This document shows, in pieces, positions 7,650 to 14,927 of a stretch of 17,682 nucleotides of DNA. Source of the DNA: Flavobacterium psychrophilum (lineage in GTDB: Bacteria > Bacteroidota > Bacteroidia > Flavobacteriales > Flavobacteriaceae). The stretch covers positions 1 to 17,682 of the forward strand of contig CAMBOW010000033.1 of NCBI GenBank assembly GCA_945869365.1, given 5' to 3'. The notes under the pieces were generated by a model. That model worked only from the letters and a program-made list of their open reading frames with translations, was not told the origin of the DNA and made no database searches. Position 1 is the stretch's first letter; every line of letters begins with the position of its first letter. Both the position numbers and the translations under genes were made by a program.

Positions 7650-8075
7650 ATGACTAGTAAAAACACAACCCTCAAAGTAGCCTCTGCATTAGTTGGAGTA
7701 TTGCTGCTCGCTTGCTCAAGCCCAAAAGCCAAAGTAGCCTCAGCTGATGTTTATGAAAAAGTAACTGTTTCGCCTGCAGTTACGCCCAAATTAGGCTTAG
7801 TCGCTCTTGACGCAAAAGGAAATATTATTCTGGTTGACGAAAAAGTTAAAGAAAAAAATCTAGCGAACCGGATGAATATGCTAACCGATGCAGAAGCAAA
7901 AGGCAGGGAACTTTTTAATACAAGCTGCGTGGAATGCCACGATTTAGCAAAACCTCAACAGTTTGATGAATCAAAATGGGCGGTAATATTAAATCGAATG
8001 AAAGAAAAAGCAAAATTAGATGACAAGTCATTCAATTTAGTAAAATTATATACAGCTATCTATTTTGAAAAGTAG
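7650..8075 (+). CDS. Small monohaem cytochrome c lipoprotein
   Basis: The 141-residue precursor has a signal ending in GVLLLACSS, a lipobox with Cys22, so it should be anchored in a membrane facing the periplasm or outside. A single haem c motif CVECH lies at 93-97 (Cys93, Cys96, His97) and is preceded by AEAKGRELFNTS as in class I cytochromes. WAVILNRMKEKA (110-121) offers Met117 as the likely sixth haem ligand. Residues 23-85 are a linker-like region without a recognised domain. It probably carries electrons in the periplasm; the partner is unknown. It lies 17 bases behind the prolyl isomerase gene with no promoter between them visible, and ends in a terminator. Confidence 0.88.
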   Translation: MTSKNTTLKVASALVGVLLLACSSPKAKVASADVYEKVTVSPAVTPKLGLVALDAKGNIILVDEKVKEKNLANRMNMLTDAEAKGRELFNTSCVECHDLAKPQQFDESKWAVILNRMKEKAKLDDKSFNLVKLYTAIYFEK

Positions 8076-8092
8076 TCAAACTTCTTGATGTT

Positions 8093-8128
8093 AAAAAAAA
8101 AGTCCCGCAATTTCCGGGATTTTTTTTT
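8093..8128. terminator. Bidirectional intrinsic terminator between the cytochrome and DUF3276 genes
   Basis: The stem TCCCG (8103-8107) / CGGGA (8115-8119) with a 7-base loop is flanked by an A-run (8093-8101) and a T-run (8120-8128), so each strand sees a hairpin followed by T residues. The right-hand T-run overlaps the stop codon (8127-8129) of the minus-strand DUF3276 gene. Confidence 0.85.
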
Positions 8129-8510
8129 AAATATCGTCAAAATCTAGGTCGGTAAAACTAGAGGTGCTTGGCGTTTCCGGATCGGTTTCTGGTTTGTCGC
8201 CGAAGTAGTCTTTTTTGAAATCTTTTTGGTGGCGTTCTGAGATAACTTCTTCGCCTTTGTGGTTCAAAACATAAGCGGTCATGTCTTCTAATATTTCAGC
8301 AAAAGCAGCAAAATCTTCTTTGTACAAATAGATTTTATGTTTTTTAAAGTGGAACGATCCGTCTTCTTCGGTAAATTTTTTACTTTCAGTAATAGTAATG
8401 TAGTAATCGTCAGCTTTGGTGGCCCGCACGTCAAAAAAATAGGTGCGTCGACCCGCACGCAATACTTTGGAATAAATTTCTTCCTTGTCTAACATGTCAT
8501 GTTCTCTCAT
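8127..8510 (-). CDS. DUF3276 / PUR-alpha-like nucleic-acid-binding protein
   Basis: The 127-residue protein matches the Bacteroidetes DUF3276 family, which is related to the PUR repeat proteins (eukaryotic Pur-alpha, Borrelia BpuR) that bind single-stranded DNA or RNA. The core is residues 8-95: EEIYSKVLRAGRRTYFFDVR, then ADDYYITITESKKF, then IYLYKEDFAAFAEILEDM, which is the four-strand-plus-helix PUR pattern. The tail is acidic and Ser/Thr-rich and ends FTDLDFDDI. The target is not known. The gene follows the ABC exporter by 66 bases that hold a promoter-like sequence with an inverted repeat, so autoregulation is possible but unproven. Confidence 0.9.
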   Translation of the reverse strand: MREHDMLDKEEIYSKVLRAGRRTYFFDVRATKADDYYITITESKKFTEEDGSFHFKKHKIYLYKEDFAAFAEILEDMTAYVLNHKGEEVISERHQKDFKKDYFGDKPETDPETPSTSSFTDLDFDDI

Positions 8511-8532
8511 AATCTCAGGCTCAATAGTTGAA

Positions 8533-8573
8533 TTTTACCTTTCAAAAATGGTAAAAAATGTATTACAAAACAA
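8533..8573 (-). promoter_or_regulatory. Predicted DUF3276 promoter overlapped by an inverted repeat
   Basis: On the minus strand TTG (8573-8571), 20 bases, then CATTTTTG (8550-8543, one mismatch to TAnnTTTG) form a plausible promoter. TTTTACC (8533-8539) and GGTAAAA (8550-8556) are exact inverted repeats with a 10-base spacer, so the -7 box lies in the spacer of the repeat. That is a natural place for a repressor site or for an early transcript hairpin. Confidence 0.35.
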
Positions 8574-8576
8574 CAA

Positions 8577-10334
8577 TTAATTTAAATCTTTTTCAGAAAG
8601 TTGTTTGGCATACAAGTCGGCATAATAGCCCTGCAGGTTTACTAATTGATTATGAGTTCCTTGTTCTATAATTTGCCCGTCTTCTAGGATGATTATTTGG
8701 TCGGCATTTTTGGCTGAGGACACCCGGTGGCTCACAATAAGGGTGGTTTTGTTTTTGCAAAAGTCCAATAAATTTGATAAAATGAGCTCTTCGGTTTCGG
8801 TATCTACTGCCGACAAGCAATCGTCTAGGAGCAAAATCTCGGCATCTTTAATCAAAGCGCGGGCTATCGAAACACGTTGTTTTTGACCCCCGGATAAGGT
8901 TATTCCTCGTTCGCCCAAAATGGTTTCGTATTGTTCGCCAAATTGCTGGATATTGTCGTGCACGATCGCTTTTTTTGCCGCTTCTATTACCTGCGTATCG
9001 GTTGCATTTTCGTTGCCAAATTTGATGTTGTTTTTAATGGTGTCCGAAAACAAAAAGGCATCTTGTGGAACACAAGCAATGCTGTTGCGCAAATCAAACA
9101 AGTTGACATATTTGATGTTTTGACCGTCAATTTCTATGCTGCCTTGTGTAGTGTCATACAAACGACTGATGAGCGAAATGATACTCGATTTGCCCGAACC
9201 GGTTTTGCCCAATATGGCTAAGGTTTGGCCTTTTTGTACCATAAAACTTATATTATTTAAAGCGGTTACGAGGGTATCGTCATAGGTAAAGCTCACATTT
9301 TTGAAGGCAATTGTCCCTTCGATAGTACTGTGGTTGGGATTGTTATTTTGAATATCTGGTGTGATTTTCAGAAATTCATTGATTCGTTTTTGTGAAGCTT
9401 CGGCCTCTTGCACCATACTCGAAATCCAGCCCAACGAAGCTACCGGCCAAGTGAGCATGTTTACGTATAAAATAAATTCGGCAATGGTTCCAATACTGCT
9501 GATGCTGCCTTCTATGTAGAGCATTCCGCCAAAATAAATCACAACCAAATTACTCACGCCTATCAAGGCCAACATTAACGGACCAAATACCGCCTGCACT
9601 TTGGCCAATTGCAAACTTTTTACTTTACTTTCTTCTGATAAATCTTTCATCTCAGCCTGCTGTTGCGCCTCAAGCGAATAGGCTTTTATGACGCGTATGC
9701 CTGAAAATACTTCCTGACTAAAACTCGAAACTTTGGAAAGGTATTGCTGAAACGTAGTGGAGCGCTTGTTAATTTCGGTACTCAATTTAAAAATTGCAAA
9801 CGACAAAATAGGCAAGGGCAGTAGTGTGTACAAGGTAAGTTTGGGCGAAACCGCATACATATACCCAATAACGACAGTAAATCGAATGGCCGTATTGATG
9901 GCATACATCACCGCAGGCCCTACATACATGCGCACTTTGCTCACATCTTCGCTAATGCGGTTCATCAAATCGCCGGTGCGGCTTTGCTTATAAAAATTTT
10001 GAGAGAGGTTTTCGTATTGGGTAAACACCTCATTTTTCACATCAAATTCAATGTGTCGGGACATGACAATTAAGGTTTGACGCATTAAAAAAGTAAGAAA
10101 ACCAGCGATAATGGTGGTGGCTACTACCAATAAAATGTTGTGAATGAGCTCGGCTTGAATAGCTGCCGTTGAGCTGTTATTTTTCGCATACGATTCAATC
10201 GCTTTAAAAGATTTACTGATGAGTTTGGGCGTAAATAAGGAAAAAATCTGTGCCACAATTGTGATCACAATTCCCAGTAAAAAACTGTATTTATATTTTA
10301 CGAAATATTTGTTTAAATAATAAAGTTCTTTCAT
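8577..10334 (-). CDS. ABC exporter half-transporter (fused permease and ATPase), MdlA/MsbA-like
   Basis: The 585 residues comprise a six-helix type IV (exporter) membrane domain (about 15-310) and a C-terminal ATPase (about 340-580). The ATPase has Walker A GKTGSGKSS (Lys382), Q-loop Gln424, signature LSGGQKQR (480-487), Walker B ILLLDD (500-505), D-loop SAVD and H-loop His536. The residue after Walker B, normally the catalytic Glu, is Asp505 (LLLDDCLSAVD), as in the degenerate half of heterodimeric exporters and in MdlA-like proteins. It may therefore work with a second half-transporter encoded elsewhere; none is adjacent. The substrate (lipid, drug or peptide) cannot be told. The start ATG at 10334 gives a short basic/aromatic N-terminus before the first helix. 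Confidence 0.93.
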   Translation of the reverse strand: MKELYYLNKYFVKYKYSFLLGIVITIVAQIFSLFTPKLISKSFKAIESYAKNNSSTAAIQAELIHNILLVVATTIIAGFLTFLMRQTLIVMSRHIEFDVKNEVFTQYENLSQNFYKQSRTGDLMNRISEDVSKVRMYVGPAVMYAINTAIRFTVVIGYMYAVSPKLTLYTLLPLPILSFAIFKLSTEINKRSTTFQQYLSKVSSFSQEVFSGIRVIKAYSLEAQQQAEMKDLSEESKVKSLQLAKVQAVFGPLMLALIGVSNLVVIYFGGMLYIEGSISSIGTIAEFILYVNMLTWPVASLGWISSMVQEAEASQKRINEFLKITPDIQNNNPNHSTIEGTIAFKNVSFTYDDTLVTALNNISFMVQKGQTLAILGKTGSGKSSIISLISRLYDTTQGSIEIDGQNIKYVNLFDLRNSIACVPQDAFLFSDTIKNNIKFGNENATDTQVIEAAKKAIVHDNIQQFGEQYETILGERGITLSGGQKQRVSIARALIKDAEILLLDDCLSAVDTETEELILSNLLDFCKNKTTLIVSHRVSSAKNADQIIILEDGQIIEQGTHNQLVNLQGYYADLYAKQLSEKDLN

Positions 10335-10451
10335 GAATAGGGCAATTCTCTTCTGGGTTAACTTGTAATAAAGGGTCTTTTCTGATTCATTCTCAATTGA
10401 ATGGGTTTGCTTGAAACTGGAATTATATTGCGTAATGTTTATTTAAAACGT

Positions 10452-10475
10452 AAAATCATAAGAAATAATGATTTT
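10452..10475. promoter_or_regulatory. Inverted repeat upstream of the leucine dehydrogenase promoter
   Basis: AAAATCAT (10452-10459) and ATGATTTT (10468-10475) are perfect 8-base complements separated by 8 bases. The repeat ends 5 bases before the -7 box and covers the -33 region, where no TTG is present. The form and position suit a dimeric regulator. Confidence 0.4.
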
Positions 10476-10480
10476 AATAC

Positions 10481-10510
10481 TATTTTTGCCACGACTTTTT
10501 AATAAAGTCG
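10481..10510 (+). promoter_or_regulatory. Predicted leucine dehydrogenase -7 box and hairpin at the transcript start
   Basis: TATTTTTG (10481-10488) is an exact TAnnTTTG match; transcription should begin near 10494. CGACTTT (10492-10498) and AAAGTCG (10504-10510) form a perfect 7-bp stem with a 5-base loop just at the expected start. It may protect the 5' end of the mRNA or be a DNA operator. Confidence 0.45.
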
Positions 10511-10532
10511 CAAATATAATCCCTTTCATCGT

Positions 10533-11636
10533 ATGACTACAACGCTAGTACAAGCAAATGAATTACATAAAGTTAATCCGGTTTTTGGACAACTTTCCTT
10601 TGATAATCACGAACAAATCGTTTTTTGTCACGACAAAGATACTGGTTTAAAAGCAATAATTGGAATACACAATACCGTTTTAGGTCCAGCTTTGGGCGGA
10701 ACGCGCATGTGGAAATACAACAACGAATGGGAAGCACTCAATGACGTACTTCGACTTTCTAGAGGCATGACCTACAAATCATCGATTTCGGGTTTAAACT
10801 TGGGCGGAGGAAAAGCGGTCATTATTGGCAACGCCAAAGCAGATAAAACTCCCGAACTCATCACCAAATTTGGTCAATATGTACATTCGTTGAGCGGCAG
10901 ATACATTACCGCCGAAGACATGGGTACAACCACACCCGATATGGATTTGATACGCGAAGTAACGCCTTATGTTACCGGAATATCCGAATCAATCGGAGGG
11001 TCTGGAAATCCTTCGCCAGTTACGGCTTATGGTGTGTATATGGGCATGAAAGCGGCAGCCAACTACCAATTTGGTTCCGAAAATTTAGCCGGTAAAAAAG
11101 TGATGGTTCAAGGAATTGGCCACGTGGGAGAAACCTTGGTGATGCACTTGGTGCAAGAAGGCGCCGAGGTGCAAATTACTGACATCAACGAAGAGCGTCT
11201 CAATGAATTGCAAGCCAAATATGGTGTAACCATTTTCCGTGGAGATGATTTGTATGCCGCCGATGTAGACATCTACGCGCCTTGCGCCTTGGGTGCAACT
11301 ATAAATGATGACACCATTTATAAACTGAAAGCCAAAGTAATTGCCGGTGCTGCCAACAATCAATTGGCCAATGAGCAAGTACACGGCAAAATTTTGCAAG
11401 AACGTGGAATTTTATACGCCCCCGATTTTTTGATTAATGCAGGTGGAATTATTAACGTATACGGCGAAATTGCAGGCTACGGAAAAGAAGAAGCCTTGCG
11501 TCGCACTGAAAACATCTACAATACAACCTTAGAAATATTCAGTTTGGCGGCTGCACAGCACAAAACCACATACCAAGCCGCATTGTGGTTGGCCGAAAAC
11601 CGAATTTCCGAAAAGAAAAAAGAAACAGCCAAATAA
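10533..11636 (+). CDS. Leucine dehydrogenase (Glu/Leu/Phe/Val dehydrogenase family)
   Basis: The enzyme reversibly deaminates leucine and other branched-chain amino acids to 2-oxo acids with NAD+, feeding catabolism or iso-branched fatty acid synthesis. The 367 residues show the substrate domain with GGTRMW, TYKSSISGLNLGGGKAVI and TAEDMGTTTPDMD: Lys82, Lys94 and Asp129 keep exactly the spacing of the known catalytic Lys68, Lys80 and Asp115 of Bacillus leucine dehydrogenase. The NAD domain begins with VQGIGHVG (Gly194, Gly196, Gly199) and has the acidic TDIN after strand two, which favours NAD+. CALGATI and AGAANNQL follow as in the family. Valine or phenylalanine preference cannot be excluded. 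Two inverted repeats at the promoter suggest control; its stop codon lies within a terminator loop. Confidence 0.94.
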   Translation: MTTTLVQANELHKVNPVFGQLSFDNHEQIVFCHDKDTGLKAIIGIHNTVLGPALGGTRMWKYNNEWEALNDVLRLSRGMTYKSSISGLNLGGGKAVIIGNAKADKTPELITKFGQYVHSLSGRYITAEDMGTTTPDMDLIREVTPYVTGISESIGGSGNPSPVTAYGVYMGMKAAANYQFGSENLAGKKVMVQGIGHVGETLVMHLVQEGAEVQITDINEERLNELQAKYGVTIFRGDDLYAADVDIYAPCALGATINDDTIYKLKAKVIAGAANNQLANEQVHGKILQERGILYAPDFLINAGGIINVYGEIAGYGKEEALRRTENIYNTTLEIFSLAAAQHKTTYQAALWLAENRISEKKKETAK

Positions 11637-11654
11637 TTTTTGGTTGTTTTTTTT
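11623..11654 (+). terminator. Intrinsic terminator containing the leucine dehydrogenase stop codon
   Basis: CAGCCAAA (11626-11633) pairs with TTTGGTTG (11639-11646), one G-T wobble, loop TAATT, and three further A-T pairs at the base; a run of eight T residues (11647-11654) follows. The TAA stop codon (11634-11636) begins the loop, so a ribosome finishing the gene would cover the 5' arm. Confidence 0.65.
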
Positions 11655-11667
11655 ATTGTTATTTTCG
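11639..11667 (+). promoter_or_regulatory. Predicted nusB promoter
   Basis: TTTG (11639-11642), 17 bases, then TATTTTCG (11660-11667, one mismatch to TAnnTTTG) give a plausible promoter with a leader of about 40 bases. The -33 box is the 3' arm of the preceding terminator hairpin. Confidence 0.45.
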
Positions 11668-11713
11668 CCCCGCGTTTCAACTATTGAGCGCGTAAATTAT
11701 AAAGTTCTTACCC

Positions 11714-12655
11714 GTGTTAAACAGAAGACATATCCGTGTGAAAGTGATGCAGACCATTTATGCGATGCACCAAAATGGTTCTGATCAAGTTGAAAAAGAA
11801 CAGCGATTTTTGCTCAACAGCATTGATGTGATTCAAGATTTGTATCTCATGATGCTTTCGGCCTTGATCGAGTTGGGTAAAAAAGAAGCCGAATACCTTG
11901 CGCTTGCCAGCAAAAAACACTTGGCTACTCCAGACGAGCGCACTCCCAATCAAAAGTTTGTGAACAATGCCATGTTGCAATTACTACTGCACAGCAAATC
12001 GATACAAGAGGGCATAGAAAACCGCAAAATCAATCAATGGATTTTAAACGACGACTATATTTTATTGTTGTTGTCAGCTACCAAAGAATCAACGATTTAC
12101 CAAAATTACATGGAGCAAACCACTACTTCGTTTGCCGCTGATCGCGATTTTATTTTGGACTTATTTACCGAAGTGATTGCGCCTAATGAAAAATTATACG
12201 ACTACCTAGAAGACCTTAAACTCACTTGGATAGATGATATTCCCGTAGTCAACACCTTCATCGTGAAGCAATTGACAGCCTTGCAATCCCCCAATCAAAA
12301 ATGGAAATTGCCCAAGGTATACAAAGACCTGGAAGACCAAGAATATGCACAAGAATTGTTCATCAAAACAGTTTTGAATGAAAAAGAATTTGCCGGCTAT
12401 TTTAGTAACAAAACCCCCAATTGGGATGTAGATCGTATAGCCGAACTGGATACCATTATACTTAAAATGGCCATCTGCGAATTGTTGTGTTTTCCTTCTA
12501 TTCCGGTAAAAGTTACCTTGAATGAGTATTTAGAATTGGCCAAAGAATATTCTACGCCCAAAAGCAGTATTTTTATCAACGGAATTTTAGATAATTTAGT
12601 CAAAGAATTTCAAGTCAAAAATACCTTACAAAAAATAGGGCGAGGTTTATTATAA
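11714..12655 (+). CDS. nusB: Transcription antitermination factor NusB, long Bacteroidetes form
   Basis: NusB, with NusE (S10), binds boxA RNA and supports rRNA antitermination. The start is GTG at 11714; it gives the conserved beginning MLNRRHIRVKVMQTIYAMHQ, which is the Arg-rich first NusB helix. The C-terminal NusB core is residues 211-297: RIAELDTIILKMAICELL, PVKVTLNEYLELAKEYS and SSIFINGILDNL. At 313 residues it is more than twice the E. coli length (139), because about 190 residues lie between helix 1 and the core. Within them, 144-188 resembles 209-257 (LF..V....NEK....Y....W..D), suggesting an internal duplication. It heads a tight operon with the DUF1573 gene (11-base gap) and yajC. 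Confidence 0.93.
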   Translation: MLNRRHIRVKVMQTIYAMHQNGSDQVEKEQRFLLNSIDVIQDLYLMMLSALIELGKKEAEYLALASKKHLATPDERTPNQKFVNNAMLQLLLHSKSIQEGIENRKINQWILNDDYILLLLSATKESTIYQNYMEQTTTSFAADRDFILDLFTEVIAPNEKLYDYLEDLKLTWIDDIPVVNTFIVKQLTALQSPNQKWKLPKVYKDLEDQEYAQELFIKTVLNEKEFAGYFSNKTPNWDVDRIAELDTIILKMAICELLCFPSIPVKVTLNEYLELAKEYSTPKSSIFINGILDNLVKEFQVKNTLQKIGRGLL

Positions 12656-12666
12656 ATTTTAAAAAA

Positions 12667-13194
12667 ATGAAAATCAAAACACTTTTAGTCTTGGTAGTTA
12701 TGTTCAGTGTGATTGCCTGTAAAAATGACAACGTGATGTCCAAAATTGATCCTAACGCCCAGGATGTACCTGTGGTTTCAGAAGATCAATTGAACCCAGA
12801 ACCCAATATTGGACCGGCGCATGCTGCTGAGGTCAAAGCACCCGAAGTAACCAACGGCCAATATCCGGTGATGCAATTTGAATCGTCGGCGCATGATTTT
12901 GGAAAAATAAATGCGGGCGATAAAGTATCCTATGATTTTAAATTCACCAACACCGGAACTGGTGATTTGGTGATTGCCAATGCGGTAGGATCTTGCGGTT
13001 GTACTGTGCCTGAATACCCCAAAGAGCCTGTCGCTCCCGGTAAATCGGGGGTGATGAAAGTTACCTTTAACTCGGCCGGAAAATCGGGTATGCAGCAAAA
13101 AACAGTTACGATTACCACCAACACCAAAACACAAAAAGAACAATTAACAATCAAAGCTGCTATCACACCTCAAAGTGGTGTTTTAGGGCACTAA
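12667..13194 (+). CDS. DUF1573 family lipoprotein
   Basis: The 175-residue precursor has a lipoprotein signal MKIKTLLVLVVMFSVIAC with Cys18. A Pro/Ala-rich spacer (about 25-65) leads to a DUF1573 domain (about 67-150), an immunoglobulin-like sandwich: FESSAHDFGKINAGDKVSYD, FKFTNTGTGDLVI, the conserved GSCGCT (Cys110, Cys112), PVAPGKSGVMKVTFNS and GMQQKTVTITTNT. The CGC pair is typical of the family; whether it forms a disulfide is not known. The molecular function of DUF1573 is not established. It stands between nusB (11 bases) and yajC (12 bases), an arrangement I know as common in Flavobacteriia, which suggests shared expression rather than shared function. Confidence 0.92.
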   Translation: MKIKTLLVLVVMFSVIACKNDNVMSKIDPNAQDVPVVSEDQLNPEPNIGPAHAAEVKAPEVTNGQYPVMQFESSAHDFGKINAGDKVSYDFKFTNTGTGDLVIANAVGSCGCTVPEYPKEPVAPGKSGVMKVTFNSAGKSGMQQKTVTITTNTKTQKEQLTIKAAITPQSGVLGH

Positions 13195-13206
13195 ATCTTT
13201 ACTATT

Positions 13207-13482
13207 ATGGAACAGGTTCAACAATTTTTGCCGTTTATTTTAATGTTTGTCGTGATTTATTTTTTCATGATCCGTCCGCAACAAAAACGCGTTAAACAAG
13301 AAAAACAATTTGAAGCCGACATAAAAGTGGGCGATAAAATTGTAACCAAAAGTGGCATACACGCCAAAATTTCAGAACTCAATGATACCACGATTATCAT
13401 TGAAACCATGGCTGGAAAACTCAAAATGGAGCGCTCGGCTATTTCAATGGAATTGTCGGCGGCATTAAACAAAGTCAAATAG
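13207..13482 (+). CDS. yajC: Preprotein translocase subunit YajC
   Basis: YajC is a small single-span inner-membrane protein that copurifies with SecDF of the Sec translocon. The 91 residues begin with one membrane helix (about 7-22, FLPFILMFVVIYFFMI), followed at once by the signature RPQQKRVKQ and by the soluble domain with VGDKIVTKSGIHAKI and ETMAGKLKMERSAI. SecD/SecF genes are not next to it here. It is the last gene of the nusB operon and is followed by a strong terminator 16 bases on. Confidence 0.95.
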   Translation: MEQVQQFLPFILMFVVIYFFMIRPQQKRVKQEKQFEADIKVGDKIVTKSGIHAKISELNDTTIIIETMAGKLKMERSAISMELSAALNKVK

Positions 13483-13498
13483 TTTTTTTGACTAATCT

Positions 13499-13530
13499 AA
13501 AAAAAGCAACCCTTGGCGGTTGCTTTTTTT
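13499..13530. terminator. Bidirectional intrinsic terminator between yajC and pepT
   Basis: A perfect 13-bp inverted repeat, seven A plus GCAACC (13499-13511) against GGTTGC plus seven T (13518-13530), loop CTTGGC. Both strands show a GC stem followed by T residues, fitting the convergent genes yajC and pepT. Confidence 0.92.
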
Positions 13531-13582
13531 ATTATATAGCTTTTTGATAGGAACTTAAATTCAACCAAATCAATTGCTGTTT

Positions 13583-14836
13583 TTACATTTTTGAAAAATC
13601 TGTATTAGCCGTCAATTGGGCAATTTCCACAATCACCTCAACTGCTTTTTGCATGCTTTCAACTGGTAAGTATTCGTACTTGCCATGAAAATTGTGGCCG
13701 CCAGCAAAAATGTTTGGACAAGGCAATCCCATATAAGATAAGCGGCTACCGTCGGTTCCGCCTCGGATGGGTTTAATGAGTGGCGTGATGCCCAAATTCC
13801 GCATGGCTTGTTCGGCCAAATCAACGATATGCATTACGGGTACCACTTTTTCCCGCATGTTGTAGTACTGGTCTTTTACTTCGGCAATTACAATGTCTTC
13901 GCCAAATTGTGCTGTATATTGCGCATTGATTTGCGCGGTTATGGTATGAATGAGTTGCTTGCGTTGTTTAAACAAAGTCGCATCGTGGTCACGAATGATC
14001 AATTCCAATACCGTTTCTTCGAGGCTGCCTTTTAAATGATGCACGTGAAAAAAGCCCTCGTAATCTTGCGTTTCCTGAGGCGTTTCACCTTTGGGCAATG
14101 CATTGATGAAATCGTTGGCAATGAGCATCGAATTGATCATTTTTCCTTTGGCATAGCCCGGATGTACACTCTTTCCTTTGAAGGTAATTTTGGCTCCGGC
14201 CGCATTAAAGTTCTCGAATTCCAATTCACCTAGTTGGCTGCCATCCATCGTGTAGGCCCAGTCGGCCCCAAATTTTTCTACATCAAAAAAATCTGCACCA
14301 CGCCCAATTTCTTCGTCGGGTGTAAAACCCACGCGTATTTTTCCGTGTTTGATTTCGGGGTGTAGCACCAAATATTCCATGGCCGAAATAATTTCAGTTA
14401 GGCCGGCTTTGTCGTCGGCACCCAAAAGTGTGGTACCGTCGGTCGTGATGAGTGTTTGGCCTTTGTACAATAATAAATCGCTAAAATAGCTCGGCGAAAG
14501 CACTATGTTTTGTTCGACATTCAATACAATATCACCGCCGTCATAGTTGTGCACCAATTGGGGTTTTACATTGGCCCCGGTAAAGTCGGGCGTCGTGTCA
14601 AAATGCGAGACAAACCCGATGGTGGGCACCTTGTGTTCTAAATTGCTTTCTAGTGTTCCCATGACATAACCGCGTTCGTCGATGGAAATATCTGTAAGGC
14701 CAATAGTTTGCAATTCTTTTACTAAGAAATTTGCCAAATCAAATTGTTTAGCGGTACTGGGCGTAGTTTCAGAATACGGATCAGATTCGGTATCGATTAT
14801 GGCGTAGCTGATAAAGCGGTCAATGAGGTGTTGCAT
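13583..14836 (-). CDS. pepT: Peptidase T (tripeptide aminopeptidase, M20B)
   Basis: PepT is a cytoplasmic two-zinc enzyme that removes the N-terminal residue from tripeptides. The 417-residue length is normal. Zinc and catalytic residues are recognisable: SHFDTTPD (His78, Asp80), TLLGADDKAG (Asp141), FTPDEEIGRG (Glu175 and Glu176), YTMDGS (Asp198) and GGHNFHGKYEYLP (His384). IRGGTDGSRLSYMGLPCPN is the M20B substrate-binding stretch. The ATG at 14836 gives the expected start MQHLIDRF. It lies convergent to yajC, and a spacer of 177 bases separates it from mtnN on the same strand; I recognise no clear promoter in that spacer. Confidence 0.97.
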   Translation of the reverse strand: MQHLIDRFISYAIIDTESDPYSETTPSTAKQFDLANFLVKELQTIGLTDISIDERGYVMGTLESNLEHKVPTIGFVSHFDTTPDFTGANVKPQLVHNYDGGDIVLNVEQNIVLSPSYFSDLLLYKGQTLITTDGTTLLGADDKAGLTEIISAMEYLVLHPEIKHGKIRVGFTPDEEIGRGADFFDVEKFGADWAYTMDGSQLGELEFENFNAAGAKITFKGKSVHPGYAKGKMINSMLIANDFINALPKGETPQETQDYEGFFHVHHLKGSLEETVLELIIRDHDATLFKQRKQLIHTITAQINAQYTAQFGEDIVIAEVKDQYYNMREKVVPVMHIVDLAEQAMRNLGITPLIKPIRGGTDGSRLSYMGLPCPNIFAGGHNFHGKYEYLPVESMQKAVEVIVEIAQLTANTDFSKM

Positions 14837-14927
14837 GAAAATTACGTTTGAAATGGATAAAAAATGGCATGCTAAATTACTATTTTTCTTGGCATATGTA
14901 AAGGATAATTTGCTGAATGCGTGCTAA
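14835..14927 (+). CDS. Candidate small ORF, 30 residues (doubtful)
   Basis: An ATG at 14835 opposite the pepT start (a shared CATG) opens a 30-codon frame reading MKITFEMDKKWHAKLLFFLA and on to ...NLLNAC. It has a plausible amphipathic or membrane-prone middle but no ribosome-binding site, promoter or recognisable family. It overlaps the next small frame by 11 bases. It may be noncoding, or with the next one the debris of a lost gene. Confidence 0.12.
   Translation: MKITFEMDKKWHAKLLFFLAYVKDNLLNAC

Noticed and set aside
10533-11636. Glutamate dehydrogenase as the identity of the amino acid dehydrogenase
   Set aside because: Length (367) and the catalytic residue spacing fit the shorter leucine/phenylalanine/valine group rather than the ~450-residue glutamate enzymes.
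12778-13143. 121-residue antisense frame across the DUF1573 gene
   Set aside because: It lies fully opposite a well-recognised gene and its translation shows no family motif or plausible signal.
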